From NCBI GenBank assembly GCA_034432935.1, contig DAOUBD010000045.1, positions 1 to 64,000 on the forward strand: 64,000 nt of DNA, in the 5' to 3' direction. Shown here in pieces: positions 35,082-44,123 of the stretch. The notes below the pieces were generated by a model. That model searched no databases. It saw nothing but the letters and a program-made list of their open reading frames with translations, and was not told the DNA's origin. The position numbers and the translations under genes are program-made. The stretch comes from DAOUAG01 sp034432935 (lineage in GTDB: Bacteria > Chloroflexota > Dehalococcoidia > SM23-28-2 > RBG-16-64-32). Position 1 is the first letter of the stretch; every line of letters begins with the position of its first letter.

Positions 35082-36938
35082 TTGGCGACTTACGAGGAGC
35101 TGCGCAAGGCTGCCGAGGCGGTCTGGGCGGGTATCGAGAGCCCGCAGCGGACGCTGGTGAAGGTTGGCGTCGCTACCTGCTCCCGTGCGGCGGGGGCAGA
35201 GGAGACGCTGGAGGCGCTGAAGCGGGAAATAGCGGCGCAGGGCCTGGCGGCCGACCTCATGACCGTCGGCTGTTTGGGTCTGTGTTACGCCGAGCCGCTG
35301 GTGGAGGTGCACCATCCCGGGCAGCCGCCAGTCCTCTACGGTAATGTGACGCCAGAAAGCGTCAGGGCCTTGGTAGAAGGCGCCATCGCCGGCCGGGGGC
35401 CGATGCCGGAGCGGGCGCTGGCGGTTGTGGGAGCCGAGGCTGTGGCGGGGGTGCCGGGCCTCGGCTCGCTGGACTTTTTCGCCATCCAGATACGGCGGCT
35501 GATGGCCAACTGCGGGGTGATCGATCCCGGGAATATCGATCACTACATCGCACGCGGTGGCTACGAAGGGTTGGCCAAGGCCTTGCGAGTGGGCGGCGAG
35601 GCCGTCATCAAAGAGGTGCTGGCGTCCGGACTGTGGGGCCGTGGCGGGGCCGCCTTCCCTACGGGCCGGAAGTGGGAGTTCCTGCGGGGCTCCGCCCGGA
35701 AGCCGAAGTACATGATCTGCAACGCCGATGAGGGGGATCCGGGCTCCTTCGTCAACCGGAACCTGATGGAGAGCGACCCCCATCTTGTGATCGAAGGGAT
35801 GATTATCGGCGCCATCGCCACGGATGCCCAGCGGGGCTTCGTTTACATCAGGGATGAGTACCCGGTTCCCATCGAGCGGATGCGGCGGGCGGTAGAGCAG
35901 GCGCGCGCGAAGGGGCTGCTGGGTGAGGACATCCTGGGTAGCGGCTTCTCGTTCGATATCGAGGTGGTGCGTGGCGCCGGCGCCTACGTTTGCGGCGAGG
36001 AGACAGGGCTGATCGCCTCTCTGGAGGACAGGCGCGGGATGCCCAAGATCCGGCCGCCCTTCCCGGCGCAGGCCGGCGTCTTCGCTCAGCCCTCTAACGT
36101 GAACAACGTGGAGTCGTATGCCAACGTGCCGCTGATTTTACGCCACGGAGCGGCCTGGTACGCCTCCGTAGGCACTGACAGAAACAAGGGGACGAAGATG
36201 TTCTCTCTGTCGGGGAACATACAGAGGGTGGGCGTGCTGGAGGTGCCGTTGGGGACGCCTCTGCGGGACGTGCTGATGGTGGCAGGAGGCGGCCCGCCGC
36301 CCGGTCGGCGGCTGAAAGGCGTCCAGCCCGGGGGCCCCTTGTCGGGGGTGATCCCCGCTAGCGAGGTCGATATCCCCTTGGAGCCAGAACCCTTCAGGGA
36401 GCGCGGCATGCTCATGGGATCCGGGGGTCTGGTCGCTATCGACGATAGGGCCTGCATAGTAGACCTATGCATCTACTTCCAGTGGTTCGCCGAGGACGAG
36501 TCCTGCGGCCGCTGCACGACCTGCTTCGCTGGCACCAGGCGGCTCCTGGAGATCCTGCGGCGGATCGCCGACGGCCGGGGCCGGGAAGCTGATCTGGAAC
36601 TGGTAAAGATCCTCGGCGAGACCATGCGTTACGCGAACTGTGCCCACGGCCAGGCTGCCCCTACTAGCATCATGTCGATGCTGCGCTTCTTCGAGCCAGA
36701 GGTGATGGAGCACGTGCGCCGAAAGCGGTGCCCGGCCAAGGTGTGCCGGGGCCTGGTGCGGTACGAAGTGGTCCACCAGTCCGAACTCTTGGAGAGGGCG
36801 GAGGCCGTGTGCCCCACGGGCGCCATCGTCCGCAATGGCGTCTATAGGATCGACCAATCGAAGTGCATCAACTGCGATGCCTGCCGCGAGGTGGCGCCGT
36901 ATGCCGTCGCCGTGGTGGACGAGGTAGGGCCCGGGTAA
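35082..36938 (+). CDS. nuoF: NuoF/HndC-like NADH-binding flavo-iron-sulfur subunit
   Basis: This 618-residue protein starts at TTG. The N-terminal 120 residues are a thioredoxin-like domain (VKVGVATCSRAAGAEET, TVGCLGLCYAEPLVEV). The NuoF core follows, with GRGGAAFPTGRKWEFL near 187 (NADH), CNADEGDPGSFVNRNL and GAGAYVCGEETGLIASLE (FMN), then an SLBB segment and ESCGRCTTCFAGTRRL near 470 (cluster N3). The C-terminal ferredoxin segment keeps only CPTGAI and CINCDAC, enough ligands for one [4Fe-4S] cluster, not two. This build is that of HndC/HoxF-type and formate dehydrogenase diaphorase subunits. Confidence 0.88.
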   Translation: MATYEELRKAAEAVWAGIESPQRTLVKVGVATCSRAAGAEETLEALKREIAAQGLAADLMTVGCLGLCYAEPLVEVHHPGQPPVLYGNVTPESVRALVEGAIAGRGPMPERALAVVGAEAVAGVPGLGSLDFFAIQIRRLMANCGVIDPGNIDHYIARGGYEGLAKALRVGGEAVIKEVLASGLWGRGGAAFPTGRKWEFLRGSARKPKYMICNADEGDPGSFVNRNLMESDPHLVIEGMIIGAIATDAQRGFVYIRDEYPVPIERMRRAVEQARAKGLLGEDILGSGFSFDIEVVRGAGAYVCGEETGLIASLEDRRGMPKIRPPFPAQAGVFAQPSNVNNVESYANVPLILRHGAAWYASVGTDRNKGTKMFSLSGNIQRVGVLEVPLGTPLRDVLMVAGGGPPPGRRLKGVQPGGPLSGVIPASEVDIPLEPEPFRERGMLMGSGGLVAIDDRACIVDLCIYFQWFAEDESCGRCTTCFAGTRRLLEILRRIADGRGREADLELVKILGETMRYANCAHGQAAPTSIMSMLRFFEPEVMEHVRRKRCPAKVCRGLVRYEVVHQSELLERAEAVCPTGAIVRNGVYRIDQSKCINCDACREVAPYAVAVVDEVGPG

Positions 36939-37061
36939 CAGCGAGCGGACGGGCGGGCCGCCCATGCTGATGTATCGCAGCATGTGCGGTGACAGGGGCA
37001 GACCTGTGCTTCGGCACGTGACTCTGATAATCCTCTGGGCGTACACTTAGCGGCGGTCGGA

Positions 37062-37067
37062 TATAAT
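37062..37067 (+). promoter_or_regulatory. -10 box of the mutS promoter
   Basis: A consensus TATAAT (37062-37067) lies 45 nt before mutS. The -35 region 16-18 bp upstream is poor, so this is a probable rather than certain promoter. Confidence 0.45.
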
Positions 37068-37112
37068 ACGCAGCGAAGCGGGCCCCGCCGGCGCGGGGAG
37101 TCTGATCTACCC

Positions 37113-39704
37113 ATGACGACGCCCCTCCGACGCCAGTACCTGGCCATCAAGCAGCGGTATCCTCACGCTATCGTCTTCTTCCGCTTGGGCGACTTTTACG
37201 AGACGTTCGATGAGGACGCGGAGACGGTGGCGCGGGAGTTGGAGATCACGCTGACCTCGCGGCCTGTGGGAAAGGATCAGCGGGTGCCCCTGGCCGGTGT
37301 CCCCTACCACGCCCTGGAGTCCTATCTCGCGCGGCTCATCGCGAAGGGCTACAAGGTGGCCATCTGTGAGCAGATGGAGGAGCCTGGCAGGGGGAAGAAG
37401 CTGGTGGACCGCCAGGTGGTGCGGGTGGTGACGCCGGGGACAGTGGTGGAGGACAACCTTCTGGACCGCGGCGCCAACAACTATCTGGCGGCCGTCGTCC
37501 TTGGCGAGGGAATATGCGGCCTGGCCTACGCAGACGTCTCGACCGGGGAGTTCGCCTGCGCCCAGTTGGAGACGGAGGCGTTGGCTCCTGAGCTCGAGCG
37601 CATTGCGCCATCGGAGGTGATCCATCCGGCAGGGGCAAGCCTTCCGGCGGCAGTGGCCGCTGCCCTTACTCCTCTGCCCCCGGATACCTTCGATGAGCGT
37701 CTGGCAGCAGAGAGGCTCCTTGGGCACTTCGGGGCAGCGAATCTGGAGGCGCTGGGCCTTGCCGGGCAGCCGCTGGCCATGGCTGCGGCCGGGGCGGTCA
37801 TCTCCTATCTGGCGGAGAACCAGCGTGCGGCCCTGAAGCAGATCAGCCGGGTTACAGTGTACTATCCCGGGGGTTTCATGGCGCTGGACCAAGCGACGGT
37901 GCGTAATCTGGAGCTCTTGCAGCCCCTACGGGCCAACGCCAAGGGATCGACGCTGCTCTCAGTGCTGGATCACACCAAGACGGCGATGGGGGCACGCCTC
38001 TTGAGGCGCTGGATAACGAGGCCGTTACTGGACATAAGAGAGATAGAGAGGCGCCAGGACGGGGTGCAGTTGTTCTTCGGATCGGCGATTCGTAGGGCGC
38101 GCGCCGCTAAGGTTCTGGCGAGGATTCCGGACCTAGAACGATGTCTCGCGCGAATAACGGCGGCCGGTGCGTCGCCCTCGCTGGGGACGGCTCGGGAGCT
38201 GCTGGCCCTGCGGCGCGGCTTGGAGGCGGTGCCGGAGCTGCGGGCTGTCGTCCAACAGGAGGCCGCGGCGGGCGAGGGACTGCGGGCAGTGCAGGAAGAC
38301 CTGGCTTCGGCGTTGCAGCCCTGCGCCGAAGCAGCGGCCCTCATCGCCTCGGCCATCGCCGATGAGCCGCAGGAGGGCGCCGTGATCCGGCGCGGTTTTT
38401 CGCCCGAGTTGGACTCCCTCCGCTCGGTGGCCAAGGACGCGCGCCAGTACCTGGCTGAACTGGAGGCCCGGGAGAGGGAGCGCACGGGCATCAAGTCCCT
38501 CAAGGTGGGGTACAACAGGGTGTTCGGCTACTACATAGAGGTGTCCAAGGCGAACCAGCGCCTCGTGCCGGAAGACTACCAGCGGAAGCAGACCCTGGTG
38601 GGCGGCGAGCGTTATACGACCCCAGAGTTGCGGGACCTGGAGTATAAGGTGCTGCACGCGCAGGAACAGCAGGAGGAGTTGGAGCGCTCGTTGCTGCGCC
38701 AGGTCTGCGCACAGGTGTCAGCTTGGGGGCCCCAGATCCTGGCCACGGCGTCGGCCATCGCCTTGGCGGACGTCTACTGCGCGCTGGCCGAGGCGGCGGC
38801 CGAATACGGATACGGGCGTCCCACGGTGGATTCGAGTGACGAGATCATGATTCGGGATGGGCGGCACCCTGTGGTCGAGCGAATGCTGCCGGACGGCGCG
38901 TTTGTCCCCAACGATGCCCACCTATCGAGCTCCGGCGCCCAGGTGATCGTGCTGACGGGCCCGAACATGGCGGGCAAGTCCACGTATCTGCGGCAGGTTG
39001 CGCTTATCGTGTTGATGGCGCAGATGGGCTCCTTCGTGCCGGCGGCGGAGGCGCGCATCGGCGTGGTGGACCGGATCTTCAGCCGGGTAGGAGCGCTGGA
39101 CGACATTTCGGCCGGCCAGTCCACCTTCATGGTGGAGATGGTGGAAACGGCGGCCATTCTGCACGGGGCGACCCCGCGCTCCCTGCTGATCTTCGATGAG
39201 GTCGGGCGTGGGACAAGTACCTACGACGGGATGGCGATCGCCAGAGCCGTGGTGGAGTTCGTGCATAACCGGCCGGACGCTGCGGCGAGGACGCTCTTCG
39301 CCACCCACTACCACGAGCTGACCGAGCTGGCTTTGTTCTTGCCCAGGGTGAGGAACTATACGGTGGCGGTTGCCGAGGAGGAGGGGCGCGTGGCGTTCCT
39401 CCACCGGATTCTCCCCGGGGGAGCGGACAGATCGTACGGGGTGCATGTAGCCCAGTTGGCTGGCCTGCCGCGTCAGGTGGTGGTGAGGGCGCAGGAGATA
39501 CTGGCGGAGCTGGAGTCGAGACAGCGGGGCCCGGCCCGGGCGCCGCGCCGGGCAGTGGCGGCGCAGCTACCCCTCTTTGTCCCTGACGGCGGGCTGGCAG
39601 AGGAGATAGCGGCGCTGGACGTGGACTCGATGACGCCGCTCCAGGCCATCACCAAGCTGTACGAACTAGTGGAGAAGGCGCGGAAGAAGACGGCCCTGAC
39701 TTGA
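37113..39704 (+). CDS. mutS: DNA mismatch repair protein MutS
   Basis: This 863-residue protein is of normal MutS1 length. The mismatch-binding Phe-x-Glu motif is in FFRLGDFYETFDEDA near residue 22. The connector and lever regions follow, then the clamp. The ATPase has Walker A LTGPNMAGKSTYLRQVALIV near 617, FMVEMVETAAIL, Walker B LLIFDEVGRGTSTYDG and THYHELTEL. It recognises mispairs and recruits MutL, which is encoded next. MutH is absent from the window. The 83-nt gap to mutL holds an extra -10-like box. Confidence 0.97.
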   Translation: MTTPLRRQYLAIKQRYPHAIVFFRLGDFYETFDEDAETVARELEITLTSRPVGKDQRVPLAGVPYHALESYLARLIAKGYKVAICEQMEEPGRGKKLVDRQVVRVVTPGTVVEDNLLDRGANNYLAAVVLGEGICGLAYADVSTGEFACAQLETEALAPELERIAPSEVIHPAGASLPAAVAAALTPLPPDTFDERLAAERLLGHFGAANLEALGLAGQPLAMAAAGAVISYLAENQRAALKQISRVTVYYPGGFMALDQATVRNLELLQPLRANAKGSTLLSVLDHTKTAMGARLLRRWITRPLLDIREIERRQDGVQLFFGSAIRRARAAKVLARIPDLERCLARITAAGASPSLGTARELLALRRGLEAVPELRAVVQQEAAAGEGLRAVQEDLASALQPCAEAAALIASAIADEPQEGAVIRRGFSPELDSLRSVAKDARQYLAELEARERERTGIKSLKVGYNRVFGYYIEVSKANQRLVPEDYQRKQTLVGGERYTTPELRDLEYKVLHAQEQQEELERSLLRQVCAQVSAWGPQILATASAIALADVYCALAEAAAEYGYGRPTVDSSDEIMIRDGRHPVVERMLPDGAFVPNDAHLSSSGAQVIVLTGPNMAGKSTYLRQVALIVLMAQMGSFVPAAEARIGVVDRIFSRVGALDDISAGQSTFMVEMVETAAILHGATPRSLLIFDEVGRGTSTYDGMAIARAVVEFVHNRPDAAARTLFATHYHELTELALFLPRVRNYTVAVAEEEGRVAFLHRILPGGADRSYGVHVAQLAGLPRQVVVRAQEILAELESRQRGPARAPRRAVAAQLPLFVPDGGLAEEIAALDVDSMTPLQAITKLYELVEKARKKTALT

Positions 39705-39787
39705 TCGGATAAAGCAGCAGAGCCCCGTCCTTGACTAGCCTTCCGGGGCCCGGCGACGCCTGCTAGAATGCGGCTGAGGAGCCGTCC

Positions 39788-41518
39788 TTGCCTATCCGAG
39801 TGCTGCCGCCAGACGTCGCTGCCCGCATCGCCGCGGGGGAAGTAATCGAGCGCCCGGCGTCTGTCGTCAAGGAGCTGGTGGAGAACGCTATCGACGCCGG
39901 AGCCTCGCGAGTGGCGGTGGAGGTGACGGGAGGCGGGTTGGCAAGCATCCGGGTCACCGATGACGGGTGCGGGATCGACCCCGGGGAGCTGGAAACGGCC
40001 TTCCAGCGGCACGCCACAAGCAAGCTAGAGAACGATACGGACCTGGCCCGGGTGCTCACCTTGGGCTTCCGCGGGGAGGCGCTGCCGTCGATAGCGGCCG
40101 TGGCGGAGGTAGAGCTGGTGTCCCGCCCGCCGGGGAGCGTCGCGGGGTGCTACATCCGGGTGAGTCCCGAGATGCCGCCGGAGCGGGGGAAGCGGGGGGC
40201 ACCGGTGGGAACGTCGGTCACGGTCACAGGGCTTTTCCAGCGTTTGCCGGCCCGGCGTAAGTTCTTGCGCTCGCCAGCGAGCGAAGGCAACGCCATCGCC
40301 TCGGCGGTGACGCACTACGCGCTCGCCTATCCCGAGGTCCGGTTCAGCCTGGTTTTGGATGGCAGACGGGTCTTGCAGACGCCTGGGAGCGGGGACCTGA
40401 GGGACGCAGTGAGCGCGGTGTATGGTGCGGAGATTGCAGGGGCCATGCTGCCGGTTCATTCCGGGGACGAGCATATAAGGGTGGCTGGGCTAATCAGCCC
40501 TCCCCACATCTCGCGCAGCAGCCGGAACTACCTGAGCATCTTCGTTAACCGGCGGTGGGTCCAGAACCGGCGGTTGTCCTTCGCTGTGGAGGAGGCGTAC
40601 GAAGGACTGCTGATGACGGGCCGGCACCCCGTGGCGGTACTGGACGTGCGATTGCCCTGTGAGCAAGTGGACGTCAACGTCCACCCCACTAAGGCAGAGG
40701 TGCGCTTCCAAGACGAGGGCGCTGTATTCGTGGCCATACAGCGGGGCGTGCGGGCAGCGTTATCGGAGTCGGCCCCGGTGCCCCATGCCGGCTCGTTTTC
40801 GGCTGCCGCGCCCCCTCTGGATCTAATGCCGGATCGCGGGGCGCGACTTCTGTGGGGGCACGCCTCGCGGCTGCACGGCGTGGAGTCGCGAGAGGGCGTG
40901 GGCAGACCGATGGCGGCGGTGGCTGGCCCGGCGCCCACGCCATCGCAGACGTTGCCGGTGTTGAGGGTGATCGGCCAGTTCGGGGGCATCTACATCGTGG
41001 CTGAGGGGCCCGACGGGATGTATCTCATCGATCAGCATGCGGCCCACGAGCGGGTACTCTACGAAAGGTTTTGGGAGGCACGCCGGCGGCAGCAGCCGGA
41101 GGCGCAGGGGCTCTTGGAGCCTCTAGCCTTGGAGCTCTCGCCGGCGCAGCAGATGGCCCTGGAGCAGGAGAGGGAGGCGATCCGGGAGCACGGCTTCGAT
41201 GTGGAGCCGTTCGGCGACGGGACGTACATCGTCCGGACGGTGCCGAAGGCGCTGGCAGGGGGCGATGTGCGGGAGGCGGTGCTGCGTTTTCTGGATGGCG
41301 TCCTGGAGGAGGAGGGCGGCGACCGGCGGGACCGCGTAGCGATGTCCCTGGCCTGCCACGGGGCAGTGCGGGCCGGCAAGACGATGTCCTTAGAGGAGAT
41401 GCGGGACCTGGTGCGCCAGCTGGAGGAGTGTGAGACCCCGAACACCTGCCCCCATGGGCGGCCGACCATGGTGCATATGAGTGTGGAGGCGCTGGCGCGG
41501 GAGTTCGGGCGGCGCTAA
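39788..41518 (+). CDS. mutL: DNA mismatch repair protein MutL
   Basis: This 576-residue protein starts at TTG 39788 behind GAGGA. The N-terminal GHKL ATPase has AARIAAGEVIERPASVVKEL, ENAIDAGA, TDDGCGI and FRGEALPSIAAVAE. The C-terminal dimerisation domain includes LYLIDQHAAHERVLYERF in near form (MYLIDQHAAHERVLY) and the terminal CPHGRPTMVHM motif. The latter, with DQHAAHER, fits the metal-site motifs of MutL endonucleases in organisms without MutH. The stop overlaps the convergent acyl-CoA synthetase gene by 4 bp. TAGAAT at 39764-39769 may be an internal promoter. Confidence 0.96.
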   Translation: MPIRVLPPDVAARIAAGEVIERPASVVKELVENAIDAGASRVAVEVTGGGLASIRVTDDGCGIDPGELETAFQRHATSKLENDTDLARVLTLGFRGEALPSIAAVAEVELVSRPPGSVAGCYIRVSPEMPPERGKRGAPVGTSVTVTGLFQRLPARRKFLRSPASEGNAIASAVTHYALAYPEVRFSLVLDGRRVLQTPGSGDLRDAVSAVYGAEIAGAMLPVHSGDEHIRVAGLISPPHISRSSRNYLSIFVNRRWVQNRRLSFAVEEAYEGLLMTGRHPVAVLDVRLPCEQVDVNVHPTKAEVRFQDEGAVFVAIQRGVRAALSESAPVPHAGSFSAAAPPLDLMPDRGARLLWGHASRLHGVESREGVGRPMAAVAGPAPTPSQTLPVLRVIGQFGGIYIVAEGPDGMYLIDQHAAHERVLYERFWEARRRQQPEAQGLLEPLALELSPAQQMALEQEREAIREHGFDVEPFGDGTYIVRTVPKALAGGDVREAVLRFLDGVLEEEGGDRRDRVAMSLACHGAVRAGKTMSLEEMRDLVRQLEECETPNTCPHGRPTMVHMSVEALAREFGRR

Positions 41519-42987
41519 GGCGCGCCCGGACTTGACGAGCGGTTGGCGGCCCAGCGGAGGACCTTGGCGATAGCGTTGGCGGCGCGGGGTATCGTCGGGT
41601 AGACCGGAAAACCGGCGCGCCAGCAGCGCTCCTGGAAGGCCACGGCGCGTTCCATGCCCTCGGCGTCCAAAGGTTGGCGCAGGATCACGACGACGGGTTT
41701 GCCGATGGCCTCTCTGGCGCGGGCCATGTGGGCCACAGCCATGTCCATGTAGAGGGTGGGGTCGGCGTTGAGCCCGGCCATGAGGCGCCGGGCATTGCCC
41801 CAGCCCAGGGTGGTGTGAAAGATGACGGTATCGATGTTCTCGGCCTGGCCAACGATGCGCAGGGTCTCCTCCAGCTTGGGAGGCTCGAACACAGTAATGG
41901 TGTCCACGGGGTTGTTGACGCTGGTGCCGGCCACGGGCGTAAAACGGCGGAGCTCCTGCTGAGTCTGCTCCGGCAGGACCGGGCAGTCGAGGCCCGCCTC
42001 GGCGATCTCGTCGGCGGCGAAGACGCTGAAGCCGCCGCCACCGCCGACGACGGCGACTCCGCGGCCCTGGGGAACGCCCATGAAACGAAAGGCGACAGCC
42101 AGGTCGGCCATCTCGTCGACGCTCTTGACCAGGACGGCGTTGGCCTGTCGGCAGGCCGCTGAGAAGACCAGGGATGATCCGGCCAAAGATGCGGTGTGGG
42201 ACATGGTGGCGCGCCCGCCCGCTGGGGTGCGCCCGCCCTTGAGAACGACGACGGGTTTGGCGGCGGCCGCCTTGCGCAGGGAGGAAAAGAACCGGCGGCC
42301 ATCCTTGACGCCCTCGATGTAGGCCGCGATGATCTCGGTCTTGGGGTCTTCGGCCAGGTAATCCAGCAGCTCGGCCTCCCGCAGGTCAGAACCGTTGCCG
42401 TAGCTTATGACCTTGGAGAAGCGGATGCCCCGGGCGCCCGCCGTCATCACGAAATCGATGGCGTTGCCGCCGCTCTGAGAGATAGCGGCGACGCTGCCCG
42501 GCTCAGTGGGTGTGCCGTGGGTAAAGGTGAGGCGCTCCTCTGGCACGTACAGCCCCATGCAGTTGGGCCCAAGGACGCGGATGCCGGCGGCGACGGCCCT
42601 GCTGACAACCTCCTCTTCCAGTTCGGCCATCTCTTCCTCGCCCGTCTCCGAGAAGCCGGCGGTGAAGAAGTGGAGGGTCCGCACGCCCTTGGCGATACAG
42701 TCGTCGACGAGCTTGGGGACGGCCTGGGCGGGCACGCTGGAGATGACGTGGTCGACGGGGCCCGGGATGTCGAGGATGCTGGGGTAGCAGGGCATGCCCT
42801 CGATCTCATCGTACTTGGGGTTGACGGCGTAGAGGTTCTCGCGGCCCATCTCTTTCATGGCGAGGAGGAAGGTGGTCCCGATCCCCGCGAAGCCGGGCCG
42901 CTGCTTGGTGACGCCGACCACGGCGACGGAGCGGGGGTGGAAGATGTAATCGAGGGCTGGGGCGCCGGGCCTAGCTTCGACAGTCAT
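41515..42987 (-). CDS. Acyl-CoA synthetase (NDP-forming), alpha-subunit type
   Basis: This 490-residue protein comprises the CoA-binding Rossmann domain (FHPRSVAVVGVTKQRPGFAG, LYAVNPKYDEIEGMPCY) and two succinyl-CoA-ligase-like domains (SGGNAIDFVMTAGARGIRFS; KPVVVLKGGRTPAGG). The phosphorylated His lies in SHTASLAGS near residue 248. No ATP-grasp beta domain is present. Such proteins interconvert acyl-CoA and acid with ADP/GDP phosphorylation when paired with a beta subunit, which is not in this window. The substrate is unknown. It is a single gene on the minus strand. Confidence 0.85.
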   Translation of the reverse strand: MTVEARPGAPALDYIFHPRSVAVVGVTKQRPGFAGIGTTFLLAMKEMGRENLYAVNPKYDEIEGMPCYPSILDIPGPVDHVISSVPAQAVPKLVDDCIAKGVRTLHFFTAGFSETGEEEMAELEEEVVSRAVAAGIRVLGPNCMGLYVPEERLTFTHGTPTEPGSVAAISQSGGNAIDFVMTAGARGIRFSKVISYGNGSDLREAELLDYLAEDPKTEIIAAYIEGVKDGRRFFSSLRKAAAAKPVVVLKGGRTPAGGRATMSHTASLAGSSLVFSAACRQANAVLVKSVDEMADLAVAFRFMGVPQGRGVAVVGGGGGFSVFAADEIAEAGLDCPVLPEQTQQELRRFTPVAGTSVNNPVDTITVFEPPKLEETLRIVGQAENIDTVIFHTTLGWGNARRLMAGLNADPTLYMDMAVAHMARAREAIGKPVVVILRQPLDAEGMERAVAFQERCWRAGFPVYPTIPRAANAIAKVLRWAANRSSSPGAP

Positions 42988-43116
42988 AGAGTACGTTTAC
43001 GTTCGCGTTAGATTTCGATTCGCAGTCTAGCAGCAGTCTGGCATGGGGGTCAAACGACCCAGAGACCTATGGCTACAGGGCTGCTCGGTCCTTCGAGCCG
43101 TCCGCGGCACAGCGGC

Positions 43117-44109
43117 TCAAACTATCTCCATCTCCCGTTTCATTTGGCGGACGGCGTCGACCATGACCTGGAGTTTGGCCTCGGCTTCCTCCGTGGTGCG
43201 GGTCTTCAGGCCGCAGTCAGGGTAGATCCAGACTCGCTCAGGGGGCAAGAGCTCCAGCACCTGGCGGATGCCGTCCTTCACCTCGTCCACGGTCTCGATG
43301 AAGCGTGTGTGGACGTCAGTTACTCCGACGCCGAGGTCCTTCTGGCTGTCGTAGCCATACCTGCGGATGAGGTCAAGGTAGGCGAAGTCTGTGTTCTTGA
43401 AGGCCAGGTGGATCTGTTTGACGGGAAGCCTGAGGACGGCCGGATAGATGAGCTCCACCTCGCCGTAGCAGATATGGGTATGAAACTCGCAGTCGATCCC
43501 TTCAACGGTGCGTTCCATGGCTTCGACGGCCAGATCGAAATCTTGATCGGGGCGGGTATGGATGGCGGGTTCGTCGATCTGAATGTACTTGGCGCCTGCC
43601 TTGACCAGCTCTTCGACCTCACGGCGGATGACCTTGGCCATATCCAGGACTGCATCACGGCGGGAGGGGTAGTACTCGTCGAAGGACCATTCGACCATGG
43701 TGTAGGCGCCAGTGAGCATGCCCTTGACAGGCTTGTCCGTGAGGGACTGGGCGAAGCGCCACATGTCCACCGTCATGGGGCCTGGCCACTGGAGGCGGCC
43801 AACGATGATGGGTTTGTGGTAGTAGCGGTTGCCGTAGGAGCGGACCAGGCCGCCCAGCTTCATGCCTTGGATGGTGTTGCCGCCCGGCTCGCCCGCGAAG
43901 TAGGCCACCATATCGCCACGCTCCATCTCGCCGTGGACGAGCACGTCGAGGCCGATGCGCTCCTGGGCGCGAATCCAATACTCAGTGGCCTTCTTCTCTA
44001 GGGCGGCCAGCTCCTCGCGGCTGATCTTGCCTTGGGCAAACTGGCTGCGGGCGTGGGTCAGGTAGTCTGGCTTGGGGTAGCTGCCGACGGCGTTGGTGGT
44101 CAGTGCCAT
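43117..44109 (-). CDS. Core-MetE-type methionine synthase paralogue, zinc HxC motif present
   Basis: This 330-residue protein corresponds to the C-terminal catalytic half of cobalamin-independent methionine synthase (full MetE is about 750). Visible are TNAVGSYPKPDYL at the N terminus, a homocysteine/zinc-type CEFHTHICYGEVELIYPAV near residue 203 (HxC), and VWIYPDCGLKTRTTEEAEAK near 295 with the final Cys ligand. Short core-MetE enzymes in archaea and Dehalococcoides take the methyl group from a corrinoid protein, not from folate. The same source is likely but unproven here. It follows the second paralogue by 14 nt. Confidence 0.8.
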   Translation of the reverse strand: MALTTNAVGSYPKPDYLTHARSQFAQGKISREELAALEKKATEYWIRAQERIGLDVLVHGEMERGDMVAYFAGEPGGNTIQGMKLGGLVRSYGNRYYHKPIIVGRLQWPGPMTVDMWRFAQSLTDKPVKGMLTGAYTMVEWSFDEYYPSRRDAVLDMAKVIRREVEELVKAGAKYIQIDEPAIHTRPDQDFDLAVEAMERTVEGIDCEFHTHICYGEVELIYPAVLRLPVKQIHLAFKNTDFAYLDLIRRYGYDSQKDLGVGVTDVHTRFIETVDEVKDGIRQVLELLPPERVWIYPDCGLKTRTTEEAEAKLQVMVDAVRQMKREMEIV

Positions 44110-44123
44110 GGTGGACTCCGATC

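Noticed and set aside
34377..35783. 468-codon open frame antisense to the NuoE/NuoF-like genes
   Set aside because: It has no protein motifs or ribosome site and lies wholly opposite two clear genes. Long antisense frames are expected at this GC content.
43069..44001. 310-codon open frame antisense to the core-MetE gene
   Set aside because: It is a shadow frame with skewed composition and no family resemblance.
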